NCBI RefSeq assembly: GCF_024648825.1
Contig: NZ_JANBBE010000020.1
Coordinates: 59,425-123,424, forward strand
Length of the DNA: 64,000 bases
Direction: 5' to 3'
From: Lentzea californiensis
Lineage (GTDB): Bacteria > Actinomycetota > Actinomycetes > Mycobacteriales > Pseudonocardiaceae
Shown: piece after piece, positions 1 through 8,909 of the stretch
Position numbering within the stretch: the first letter of the stretch is position 1
Layout of the letters: each line of letters starts with the position of its first letter
Made by a program: the position numbers and the translations under genes
The notes under the pieces: generated by a model
Databases searched by the model: none
Seen by the model: the letters and a program-made list of their open reading frames with translations, nothing else
Told to the model about the DNA's origin: nothing

Positions 1-2463
1 CGCGGTCAGCGGAGCGTCCGGTCCCAGCTCCAGGAACGTGGTCGCACCGCGCTTGCGCAAGGTCTCGAGGGCGTCGGCGAACCGAACCGCCTCGCGGGCG
101 TGCTCGACCCAGTACGCCGGGTCGGTCAGCCGCTCGGCGAGCTCACCGGTCAGCGTGGAGACCACCGGGATGGTGGGCTCGCCGTAGGTGACGTCACGGG
201 CGATCTCCGCGAACTCCGCCAGCACGGGGTCCATCAGGCTGGAGTGGAAGGCGTGCGAGACCTTCAGCCGCGTCGTGCGGCGGTCGGCGAACCGCTCCGC
301 CACGGCGAGAGTGGCCTTCTCGGCTCCGGACAGGACCACCGCGCGGGGGCCGTTGACCGCGGCCAGGCACACGTCGTCGCTGAGGTGGGGGCGGACCTCG
401 TCCTCGGTCGCCTCGACCGCGACCATCGCTCCACCGGCCGGCAACGCCTGCATCAGGCGGCCTCGGGCCAGCACCAGCCGTGCCGCGTCGGCAAGGGAGA
501 ACACACCCGCGACGTGGGCGGCGGCGAACTCTCCGATCGAGTGCCCCGCGAGGAGGTCGGGGACCACACCCCACGAGGTGACCAGGCGGAACAGCGCCAC
601 CTCGAAGGCGAACAGGGCGGGCTGGGCGAACTCGGTGCGGTTCAGCAACTCGGCGTCATCGCCGAACACCACCTCGCGCACGCCCGGCAGGTACTCGCAG
701 ACCTCGTCGAACGCGGTGGCGAAGACCGGGAAGGCGCCGTGCAGCTCGCGGCCCATGCCGATCCGCTGCGAACCCTGGCCGCTGAACAACACGGCCAGTT
801 TTCCGGAGGTGGCGAACCCGGCGATGGCCCCGGCGTCGCCGTCAGCCACGGCGCGCAGTCCGGCGGCCAGTTCCTCGGGGCCGGCACCCACGACGACGGC
901 ACGGTGGTCCATCGCCGCGCGGGTGGTGGCCAGCGACAGCGCGATGTCCACGGGCTCGTCCGGGACTTCGTCCACACTGGACAGCAGCGCCGCGGCCTGG
1001 GCGCGCACCGCGGCGGGAGACGCGCCCGAAAGGACGTAGGGCACCACGGCCGGTGCCTGGACCTCACGAGCCTGCAGCGGCTCTTCGGGTGCCTGCTCCA
1101 GGATGACGTGGGCATTGGTGCCGCTGATGCCGAACGAGGACACCCCCGCGCGGCGAGGCCTGTCCACCTGCGGCCACGGCCGCCGTTCGGAGAGCAGCGA
1201 GATCGTTCCGGCCGACCAGTCGATGTGCCCGGACGGCCGGTCGACGTGCAGGCTCGCCGGGAGGACGCCGTGCCGCATCGCCTCGACCATCTTGATGACC
1301 CCGGCGACGCCCGCGGCGCACTGCGTGTGCCCGATGTTGGACTTGACCGACCCGATCCACAGCGGCTCGGTGCGGTCCTGGCCGTAGGTGGCCAGCAGGG
1401 CCTGTGCCTCGATGGGGTCACCGAGCTTCGTGCCGGTGCCGTGCGCCTCGACCGCGTCCACGTCCGCCGGTGACAGCCTCGCGGCGGCCAGCGCCTGGCG
1501 GATCACCCGCTGCTGTGACGGGCCGTTCGGGGCGGTCAGGCCGTGGGACGCGCCGTCGGAGTTGACCGCGCTGCCGCGGATCACGGCCAGCACCGGGTGG
1601 CCGTTGCGCCGGGCGTCGGACAACCGCTCCAGCACCAGCACGCCGGCGCCTTCGGCCCAGTTCGTGCCGTCGGCGCCGTCGGCGAACGGCTTGCACCGGC
1701 CGTTGGCGGCCAGCCCGCGCTGGCGGGAGAAGTCGACGAACGGGCCGGGGCTGGCCATGACCGTCACCCCGCCCGCGAGGGCCAGGGTGGACTCCCCCGT
1801 CCGCAGCGAGTGGGCGGCCAGGTGCAGCGCCACCAGTGAGGACGAGCAGGCCGTGTCGATCGACACCGACGGCCCCTGCAGGCCCAGCACGTAGGAGATC
1901 CGGCCGGACACCACGCTGCCCAGGGTCCCGGTGGCGAGGTACCCCTCGTACTCCCCCGGCACCTCGGTGAGCCGGGTGGCGTACTCGGTGTTCGTGACAC
2001 CGGCGAACACGCCGGTCGCGCTGCCCTTGAGCGAGGCCGGGTCGATGCCGGCGCTCTCGACGGCCTCCCACGCGGTCTCCAGCAGCAGCCGCTGCTGCGG
2101 GTCGGTCGCCTCGGCCTCGCGCGGCGAGATGCCGAACAGCTCGGCGTCGAACTCGTCGGCGTCGTGCAGGAAGCCGCTCTCGCGGACGTAGGTCGTGCCC
2201 TGCCGCTCCGGGTCCGGGTCGTAGAGCCCGTCCAGGTCCCAGCCGCGGTTGGTGGGGAACGGCGAGACGGCGTCGCCCTCGGAGCTGACGAGGTCCCACA
2301 GCTGCCGCGGCGAACGGACTTCACCGGGATAGCGGCAGCTCATCGCGATGATCGCGATCGGCTCGGTCTGGCGTTCCTCGGACTCCCGCAGCTGCCGACG
2401 GCTCTCCCGCAGGTCAGCCGCCATTCGCTTGAGGTAGTCGACGTACTGCTCTTCGGTGGGCAT
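1..2463 (-). CDS. PKS-F, type I polyketide synthase, 5' part only (KS and partial AT; module 10 if colinear)
   Basis: This is the first 821 codons of a modular PKS cut by the left edge of the window. An N-terminal coiled-coil docking helix (residues 1-35, beginning MPTEEQYVDYLKRM) leads into a ketosynthase with Cys206 in DTACSSSLV, followed by the EAHGTGT and NIGH histidine motifs. An acyltransferase follows with Ser642 in GHSIGE and a HAFH motif, which predicts malonyl-CoA. The reductive domains and ACP lie off the window. The ATG at 2463 was chosen because AGGAG sits at suitable spacing and the docking helix starts there. It lies 31 nt downstream of PKS-E, so both are probably co-transcribed and PKS-F should receive the chain from PKS-E. 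The function call is secure; the module number is inferred from gene order. Confidence 0.93.
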   Translation of the reverse strand, partial: MPTEEQYVDYLKRMAADLRESRRQLRESEERQTEPIAIIAMSCRYPGEVRSPRQLWDLVSSEGDAVSPFPTNRGWDLDGLYDPDPERQGTTYVRESGFLHDADEFDAELFGISPREAEATDPQQRLLLETAWEAVESAGIDPASLKGSATGVFAGVTNTEYATRLTEVPGEYEGYLATGTLGSVVSGRISYVLGLQGPSVSIDTACSSSLVALHLAAHSLRTGESTLALAGGVTVMASPGPFVDFSRQRGLAANGRCKPFADGADGTNWAEGAGVLVLERLSDARRNGHPVLAVIRGSAVNSDGASHGLTAPNGPSQQRVIRQALAAARLSPADVDAVEAHGTGTKLGDPIEAQALLATYGQDRTEPLWIGSVKSNIGHTQCAAGVAGVIKMVEAMRHGVLPASLHVDRPSGHIDWSAGTISLLSERRPWPQVDRPRRAGVSSFGISGTNAHVILEQAPEEPLQAREVQAPAVVPYVLSGASPAAVRAQAAALLSSVDEVPDEPVDIALSLATTRAAMDHRAVVVGAGPEELAAGLRAVADGDAGAIAGFATSGKLAVLFSGQGSQRIGMGRELHGAFPVFATAFDEVCEYLPGVREVVFGDDAELLNRTEFAQPALFAFEVALFRLVTSWGVVPDLLAGHSIGEFAAAHVAGVFSLADAARLVLARGRLMQALPAGGAMVAVEATEDEVRPHLSDDVCLAAVNGPRAVVLSGAEKATLAVAERFADRRTTRLKVSHAFHSSLMDPVLAEFAEIARDVTYGEPTIPVVSTLTGELAERLTDPAYWVEHAREAVRFADALETLRKRGATTFLELGPDAPLTA

Positions 2464-2494
2464 CGGTGATGGCTCCTATGACGGCCGGGGCTGG

Positions 2495-5400
2495 TCAGCG
2501 CGTGCCGAACTCGTGGTCGATCAGCGCGAGGATGGTGTCCGGGGTCGCGGTGTCGAGATCGCTTCCGGAGGAGTCCGAGCGCTTGGCCGTCCAGTCGGAC
2601 AGCAGGCGCTGCAGACGCCGGTCGACCTCGGTGTCGTCCGGATCGGTGCCGGCGAGCATCGCCTCCAGCCGGCCTATCTGTTCGATCAGCGCGGTGCTCG
2701 CCGGTGCGGCGTCACCGGCCAGTTCGGTGTGCAGGAACGCGGACAGCGCGGCCGGGCTGGGGTAGTCGAAGACCAGCGTGGAGGACAGGCGCAGTCCCGT
2801 GGCGGCGCTCAGGCGGTTGCGGAACTCGACCGACGTCAGCGAGTCGAACCCGAGGTCGCTGAAACCGCGGGCGGGTTCGACGCTGTCCGCGCCCGCCCTG
2901 CCGAGCACCAGTGCGGCCTCTCGCCGGACCAGGTCGAGCAGGAACTCGTCCCGCTGGGCCGCGGTCAGCTCGGCGAGCTTGCGGAGCAGTTCGCCGTCCT
3001 GTTGCGCGGCTGCCGCTTTGGCCCGCACACGGCCGGGAGAGCCGACCAGACTGCGCAGCAACGGGGACATGGACGCGTCCGAGGCGTTGGCGCGGACCGT
3101 GGCGCGGTCGACCCGCAGTGCGAGCAGGACCGGGTGCGCGGTGCCGACGGCGATGTCGAACATCGCCATGCCCTCGGCGGAGGTGATGGGCGGGAAACCA
3201 GCGCGGCGCAGGCGTTCCTCGCCCTCCTCGCCGAGCCGGTCGCCCATGCCGCCCGCCCACAGGCCCCACGCGATCGAGTGGGCGGCCAGGCCGTCGGCGC
3301 GGCGTCGGACGGCCAGGGCGTCGAGGAAGCTGTTGGCCGCGGCGTAGTTGGCCTGCCCCGCGTTGCCCAGCACACCGGCGGCCGAGGAGAACAGGACGAA
3401 CCAGCGCAGCGGCAGGTGCCGGGTCAGCTCGTGCAGGTGGGTGGCGGCATGGACCTTGGGTGCGAAGACGCGGTCCACCCGCTCCGGGGTGAGCGCGTCG
3501 ACCAGGCCGTCGTCGAGAACGCCCGCCGCGTGCACGACACCGGTCAGCGGGTGCCGGTCAGGGATGGCGCCCAGCAGGTCCGCCACGGCGCCGCGGGAGG
3601 CGAGGTCGCAGGCGACGACGGTGACCTCGGCACCCAGACCGGACAGGTCGGCGACCAGTTCGGTGGCACCCGGCGCGTCCGGGCCGCGACGGCTGGTCAG
3701 GACCAGGTGCCGGACACCGTGCTCGGTCACCAGGTGCCTGGCGAGCAGGCCGCCGAGGTCGCCGGTACCGCCGGTGATCAGCACGGTGCCGTCCGGCTCG
3801 GGACCGGCCGGGATCGTCAGCACCAGCTTGCCGATGTGCTTGGCCTGGCTGAGGAAGCGGAACGCCTCCGGAGCGCGCCGCACGTCCCAGACGCGGGTCG
3901 GCAACGGCGTGAGCACACCGCGGTCGAACAGCTCGACCACCTCGGACCACATCCGGGTGAGCAGCTCCAGTTCGGCCTCGATCAGGTCGAAGGGCCGGTA
4001 GAGGACTCCGGGATGCGCCGCGGCGACCTCGTCCGGGTCGCGCAGCCCGGCCTTGCCCATCTCCATGAACCGGCCGCCGCGCGGCAGCAGCCGCAGCGAG
4101 GCGTCGACGAACTCACCGGTCAGCGCGTCCAGCACGACGTCGACGCCGCGCCCGCCGCTGGTGGACGTGAAGTGCTGCTCGAAGTCGAGCGTGCGGGAGT
4201 CGGCGATGTGGCCGTCGTCGAGCCCGGCCTCGCGCAGCACGTGCTGCTTGCCGGCGCTCGCGGTGGCGTAGACCTCCGCGCCGAGGTGCCGGGCGATCTG
4301 CACGGCGGCCATGCCGACGCCGCCGGCGCCCGCGTGGATCAGCACCGACTCGCCGGCGCTGAGCCCGGCCAGTTCCTTGAGCCCGTAGTAGGCGGTCAGG
4401 AACACCAGCGGGACCGAGGCCGCGGTCTCGAACGACCAGCCGTCGGGAACCCGCGTCACGTAGGCGCGGGGCGCGACGGTGACCGTGCCGACGCCGCCGG
4501 CCGCGACGCCCATCACGGCCTCGCCGACCGCCAGGTCCGTCACGCCGGACCCGACCTCGACCACCACGCCCGCCACCTCGTTGCCGAGGGGGCCTGGCTC
4601 GCCGTCGAACATGCCGAGCACGTTGAGCACGTCGCGGAAGTTCAGGCCCGCCGCGGCGACGGCGATCCGGACGTCGTCGGCCGCCAGCGGTTCCAGTGCC
4701 TGCGGGTACGGCTCCAGGCGCAGGTTGTCCACGGTGCCGCGGCCGGTCATGCCCAGTCGCCAGGCCGGGCCGGCCGGAACGACGAGCTCGTCCGCCGCAG
4801 GCAGTGGGGCCAGGCGCGGCGCGGCGAACTCACCGCCGCGGAGGAGCAGCTGCGGCTCGCCGGTGGACAGGGCCGCCGCCAGTTGTGCGGAGGCCGGCTC
4901 GGCGTCGGTGTCGGTGTCGATCAGCACGTACCGACCGGGGTACTCGGACTGGGCCGAGCGCACCAGGCCCCAGACCGCGGCGGCCGCGGGGTCGGCCTGG
5001 TCCGTGCCGGCCGCGTCGCGGGTGAGCACCACCAGGGTGGTGGCCTGCAGGCGCTCGTCGGCGTTCCAGCGCTGGAGCACGGCGAGGACCCGGTTGGTCT
5101 CCGCCAGTGCGGTGCCCGCCACGTCGGCGGCTCCCGCGCGAACCGGGAGCACGACGACCGGCGGGGGCGGGACGTCGTCGTCCAGGTCGTCGGCGAAGGC
5201 CCACTCGACGTCGTGCTCACCGGAGACGGAGAGCGGTGCCCAGTCGAGGTGGAACAACGAGTCGAGTCCACCCGGTTCGGCCGTCTTGAACTGGTCGGCG
5301 CTGATCTGGCGCAGCAGGAGCGCACCGATGGTGACCACCGGCGCGCCGACGCCGTCCGCGACCCGGAGCGTGACCGCGTCCGACTTGCCGGGGGTCAGCC

Positions 5401-8400
5401 GCAACCGCAGCGTGGTGGCGCCGATCGCGTGCAGGGCGACGTCCTGCCACAGGTAGGGCACCCGAGGACCGGAGTCCTCGTCCGCCGTGAGACCGATGGC
5501 GTGCAGGCAGGCGTCGAGCAGCGCCGGGTGCAGGCCGAACTTCTCCGCGTCCTTCTGCGCCTCGCCTTCCTCGGGCAGCCGCAGCTCCGCGTAGACCTCG
5601 TCGCCGAGGCGCCAGGCGGCCCGCAGGCCGCGGAACACCGTCCCGTACTCCAGGCCGTTGCGGGCGAAGGCTTCGTACACGTCACCCAGGTCGACGGTGG
5701 TGGCGCCACGCGGGGGCCACTCGGCGAGGTCGAAGTCGGGCGCCGTGACGGAGGGGGTCAGCGTGCCGGAGGCGTGCTGGACCCAGCTGCCAACGCCTGC
5801 GCGGGAGTGCAGGGACACCGGCCGGCGGCCCGAGTCGTCCGGCGCGGCCAGCACGACCTGCAGGTCGCGCGGACCGTCCAGGAACACCGGCTCGTGCAGG
5901 GTGAGCTCCTCCAGGTGCGGGCACCCGGCCTCGTCGCCCGCGCGGAGCGCCAGTTCGACCAGCGCCGCTCCCGGCAGGATCGTGGTTCCCGCGACGACGT
6001 GGTCCGCGAGCCACGGGTGGGTGGAGAGCGAGACCCGGCCGGTGAGGACGATCCCGGACTCGTCGGCCAGTGCCACCGACGCACCCAGCAGCGGGTGACG
6101 GGCGTCGGCCAGGCCCAGCCCGGCCGGATCTCCGGCGCTGCCCGCGGACTTCAGCCAGTAGCTGTCGTGCTGGAACGCGTAGGTGGGCAACTCGACCGCA
6201 CGAGCGCCGGTGCGTTCGTAGAACGTCCGCCAGTCCACGCGCCCGCCGCGCACGTGCAGTGCGGCGAGGGCGGTCGTCGCCGTCACCGGCTCGGAACGGC
6301 CGCCGCGCAACATCGGTACGGCGAGCACGTCCTCGTCGGGCAGAACGCGGGCGAGCATGGCGGTCAGCACCGAGTCGGGTCCCAGTTCGACGAACCTCGA
6401 GACGCCCTCGGAGCGGAGCCAGGTGATCGAGTCCGCGAACCGGACGGACTGCCGGACGTGCCGCGGCCAGTACCCCGGCACGGTGACCTCGTCGACACCG
6501 GCCAGCTTGCCGGTCACGTTGGACACCACCGGGATGCGCGCGGCACCGTAGGAGACGCTTCGGGCGACCACGGTGAACTCGGCGAGCATGCCGTCCATGC
6601 GCGCCGAATGACACGCGTGCGTCATGCGCAGCCGCTTGGTCTTGCGGCCCCGCTCGGCGAACGACTCCGCCACCGCGAGGACCGCGTTCTCGTCGCCGGA
6701 CAACACCACCGCGTCCGGGCCGTTGACAGCACCGATCTCGACGCCGTCGACGAGCGCGGCGCGCACCTCTTCCTCCGAGGCCTGAACGCTGACCATGGCA
6801 CCGCCGGAGGGCAGCGCCTCCATGAGCCTGCCGCGGGCGGCGACCATCTTCGCCGCGTCCGCCAGTGTCCAGACACCGGCCACGTGCGCGGCCGTGAGCT
6901 CACCGATGGAGTGGCCGGCGACGAAGTCGGGACGCACGCCCCAGGACTCCAGCAGCCGGAACAGCGCGACCTCGACGGCGAACAGGGCCGGTTGCAGGTA
7001 GCCCATCCGGTCGAGCAGGTCCGGGTCGTCGCCGAAGACCACGCCGGCGAGCGACCTGTCCAGGTGCTCGTCCAGCGCCGTCACCACCGCGTCGAACGCC
7101 TCGGTGTAAACGGGGAAGGCTTGGTAGAGCTCGCGACCCATGCCGCAGCGCTGGCTGCTCTGCCCGGTGAACAGGAACGCCGTGCGCCCGATCAGCGGGG
7201 TGCCGGTGACGACGGCGGGCGAGGGAGAACCCTGCGCCAGCGCGGTCAGTCCGGCCACGAGGTCGTCCCGGGTCGAGCCGATCACCGCGGCCCGCCGGTC
7301 GAGCGTCGACCGGCCGGTGGCGAGCGAGCAGGCGACGTCGAGCGGATCGGCTCCGCCCACGGCGTCGAGCACGCGGGACGCCTGGGCCCGCAGGCCGTTC
7401 TCGTTCTTGGCCGACAACACCCACGGCAACACAGCCGGAGGCGTTCGTTCGACGGTCTCCTCGTCCTCCACGACCTGTTCGAGGATGACGTGGGCGTTGG
7501 TGCCGCTCAGGCCGAACGACGACACCGCGGCGCGGCGGGGCCGGTCGACAGCGGGCCAGGGGCGCTCGCCGGTGAGCAGTTCCACGGCGCCCGCCGTCCA
7601 GTCGACGTGGGGCGACGGCTCGTCGACGTGGAGCGTGCGCGGCAGCACTCCGTGCCTCATGGCCTCGACGACCTTGATGATTCCGGCGACTCCGGCGGCC
7701 GCCTGGGAATGACCGATGTTGGACTTGATGGAACCCAGGTACAGCGGCTCGTCCCGGTCCTGGCCGTAGGTGGCCAGCAACGCCTGCGCCTCGATCGGAT
7801 CACCGAGCCGGGTGCCCGTGCCGTGCGCCTCGACGAGGTCGACGTCCGATGTGGACAGTCGAGCGTTCGCCAGCGCCTGGCGGATCACCCGTTGCTGCGA
7901 AGGGCCGCTGGGAGCGGTGAGCCCGTTGGAGGCCCCGTCCTGGTTGACCGCCGAACCGCGGACGATCGCGAGCACGCGGTGCCCGTTGCGGCGGGCGTCG
8001 GACAACCGTTCCAGCAGCAGCACACCGGCGCCCTCGGACCACCCCGTGCCGTCGGCCGCGGCCGCGAACGCCTTGCACCGCCCGTCGACGGCCAGCCCGC
8101 GCTGGCGGGAGAACTCGACGAACGTCTCCGGCGTGGACATCACCGTGACCCCGCCGACCAGGGCCAGCGAACACTCACCGGTGCGCAGGGCGTGCCCGGC
8201 CAGGTGCAGTGCGACCAAAGAGGACGAACACGCGGTGTCGATGGTCACCGCCGGCCCTTCCAGGCCGAACGTGTAGGACACCCGGCCCGACAGCACGCTG
8301 TTGGACGAGCCGGTGCCCACGAAACCCTCGACGTCCTCGGACACCGACGTCAACCCGGACACGTACTCCGTGCGCATCGCTCCGGCGAACACACCGGTAG

Positions 8401-8845
8401 CGCTCCCCCTCAGCGAGGCGGGGGCGATTCCGGCGCGTTCCAGCGCTTCCCACGTGACCTCGAGCAGCAGGCGCTGCTGCGGATCCATGGCCAGCGCCTC
8501 ACGTGGCGAGATCCCGAACAGTTCCGCGTCGAACCGGTCCGCGTCGTGCAGGAACCCGCCCGAGGTGGTGTAGGTGGTGCCGCGGTGGTCCGGGTCGGGG
8601 TGGTGGAGCGCGGCGGCGTCCCAGCCCCGGTTGCCCGGGAAGCTCGTCACGCCGTCACCTCCCTGCGCCACCAGCCGCCACAGGTCCTCCGGCGAGGCGA
8701 TCCCGCCGGGGTACCGGCAGGCCATCCCGATGACGGCCAGCGACTCGGACGCGCTCTCCTGGACCTCGTCCAGGCGACGCCTGGTGTCGCGGAGTTCGGT
8801 GGTCAACCGCTTCAAGTAGTCGAGCGTCCGGTCGTCGCTGGTCAT
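2495..8845 (-). CDS. PKS-E, single fully reducing module (KS-AT-DH-ER-KR-ACP; module 9 if colinear)
   Basis: This 2116-aa type I PKS adds one extender unit and reduces the beta-carbon completely. Domains in order: docking helix (1-35); KS with Cys206; AT with Ser646 in GHSIGE; DH with His949 in an HxxxGxxxxP motif and Asp in LLDACLH; ER with LNFRDVL near 1399 and an intact AGGVGMA nucleotide loop near 1501; KR with GGTGDLG near 1686, LDD (B type) and the SY..N catalytic set; and ACP with Ser2002 in GFDSL. The C-terminus carries a class 1a docking tail ending in an ALIDHEF-like helix. The AT has HACH where malonyl ATs have HAFH and methylmalonyl ATs YASH, so its substrate is uncertain. The ATG at 8845 follows a strong AAGGAGG; upstream in-frame sequence belongs to the intergenic region. 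PKS-D ends 64 nt upstream and PKS-F starts 31 nt downstream. Confidence 0.95.
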   Translation of the reverse strand: MTSDDRTLDYLKRLTTELRDTRRRLDEVQESASESLAVIGMACRYPGGIASPEDLWRLVAQGGDGVTSFPGNRGWDAAALHHPDPDHRGTTYTTSGGFLHDADRFDAELFGISPREALAMDPQQRLLLEVTWEALERAGIAPASLRGSATGVFAGAMRTEYVSGLTSVSEDVEGFVGTGSSNSVLSGRVSYTFGLEGPAVTIDTACSSSLVALHLAGHALRTGECSLALVGGVTVMSTPETFVEFSRQRGLAVDGRCKAFAAAADGTGWSEGAGVLLLERLSDARRNGHRVLAIVRGSAVNQDGASNGLTAPSGPSQQRVIRQALANARLSTSDVDLVEAHGTGTRLGDPIEAQALLATYGQDRDEPLYLGSIKSNIGHSQAAAGVAGIIKVVEAMRHGVLPRTLHVDEPSPHVDWTAGAVELLTGERPWPAVDRPRRAAVSSFGLSGTNAHVILEQVVEDEETVERTPPAVLPWVLSAKNENGLRAQASRVLDAVGGADPLDVACSLATGRSTLDRRAAVIGSTRDDLVAGLTALAQGSPSPAVVTGTPLIGRTAFLFTGQSSQRCGMGRELYQAFPVYTEAFDAVVTALDEHLDRSLAGVVFGDDPDLLDRMGYLQPALFAVEVALFRLLESWGVRPDFVAGHSIGELTAAHVAGVWTLADAAKMVAARGRLMEALPSGGAMVSVQASEEEVRAALVDGVEIGAVNGPDAVVLSGDENAVLAVAESFAERGRKTKRLRMTHACHSARMDGMLAEFTVVARSVSYGAARIPVVSNVTGKLAGVDEVTVPGYWPRHVRQSVRFADSITWLRSEGVSRFVELGPDSVLTAMLARVLPDEDVLAVPMLRGGRSEPVTATTALAALHVRGGRVDWRTFYERTGARAVELPTYAFQHDSYWLKSAGSAGDPAGLGLADARHPLLGASVALADESGIVLTGRVSLSTHPWLADHVVAGTTILPGAALVELALRAGDEAGCPHLEELTLHEPVFLDGPRDLQVVLAAPDDSGRRPVSLHSRAGVGSWVQHASGTLTPSVTAPDFDLAEWPPRGATTVDLGDVYEAFARNGLEYGTVFRGLRAAWRLGDEVYAELRLPEEGEAQKDAEKFGLHPALLDACLHAIGLTADEDSGPRVPYLWQDVALHAIGATTLRLRLTPGKSDAVTLRVADGVGAPVVTIGALLLRQISADQFKTAEPGGLDSLFHLDWAPLSVSGEHDVEWAFADDLDDDVPPPPVVVLPVRAGAADVAGTALAETNRVLAVLQRWNADERLQATTLVVLTRDAAGTDQADPAAAAVWGLVRSAQSEYPGRYVLIDTDTDAEPASAQLAAALSTGEPQLLLRGGEFAAPRLAPLPAADELVVPAGPAWRLGMTGRGTVDNLRLEPYPQALEPLAADDVRIAVAAAGLNFRDVLNVLGMFDGEPGPLGNEVAGVVVEVGSGVTDLAVGEAVMGVAAGGVGTVTVAPRAYVTRVPDGWSFETAASVPLVFLTAYYGLKELAGLSAGESVLIHAGAGGVGMAAVQIARHLGAEVYATASAGKQHVLREAGLDDGHIADSRTLDFEQHFTSTSGGRGVDVVLDALTGEFVDASLRLLPRGGRFMEMGKAGLRDPDEVAAAHPGVLYRPFDLIEAELELLTRMWSEVVELFDRGVLTPLPTRVWDVRRAPEAFRFLSQAKHIGKLVLTIPAGPEPDGTVLITGGTGDLGGLLARHLVTEHGVRHLVLTSRRGPDAPGATELVADLSGLGAEVTVVACDLASRGAVADLLGAIPDRHPLTGVVHAAGVLDDGLVDALTPERVDRVFAPKVHAATHLHELTRHLPLRWFVLFSSAAGVLGNAGQANYAAANSFLDALAVRRRADGLAAHSIAWGLWAGGMGDRLGEEGEERLRRAGFPPITSAEGMAMFDIAVGTAHPVLLALRVDRATVRANASDASMSPLLRSLVGSPGRVRAKAAAAQQDGELLRKLAELTAAQRDEFLLDLVRREAALVLGRAGADSVEPARGFSDLGFDSLTSVEFRNRLSAATGLRLSSTLVFDYPSPAALSAFLHTELAGDAAPASTALIEQIGRLEAMLAGTDPDDTEVDRRLQRLLSDWTAKRSDSSGSDLDTATPDTILALIDHEFGTR

Positions 8846-8909
8846 GCCGATTCCTCCTTGTGGCAGCGTCCTGTGTGGACGCTGCCACGAACGGAAAGGT
8901 CGAAACGGG

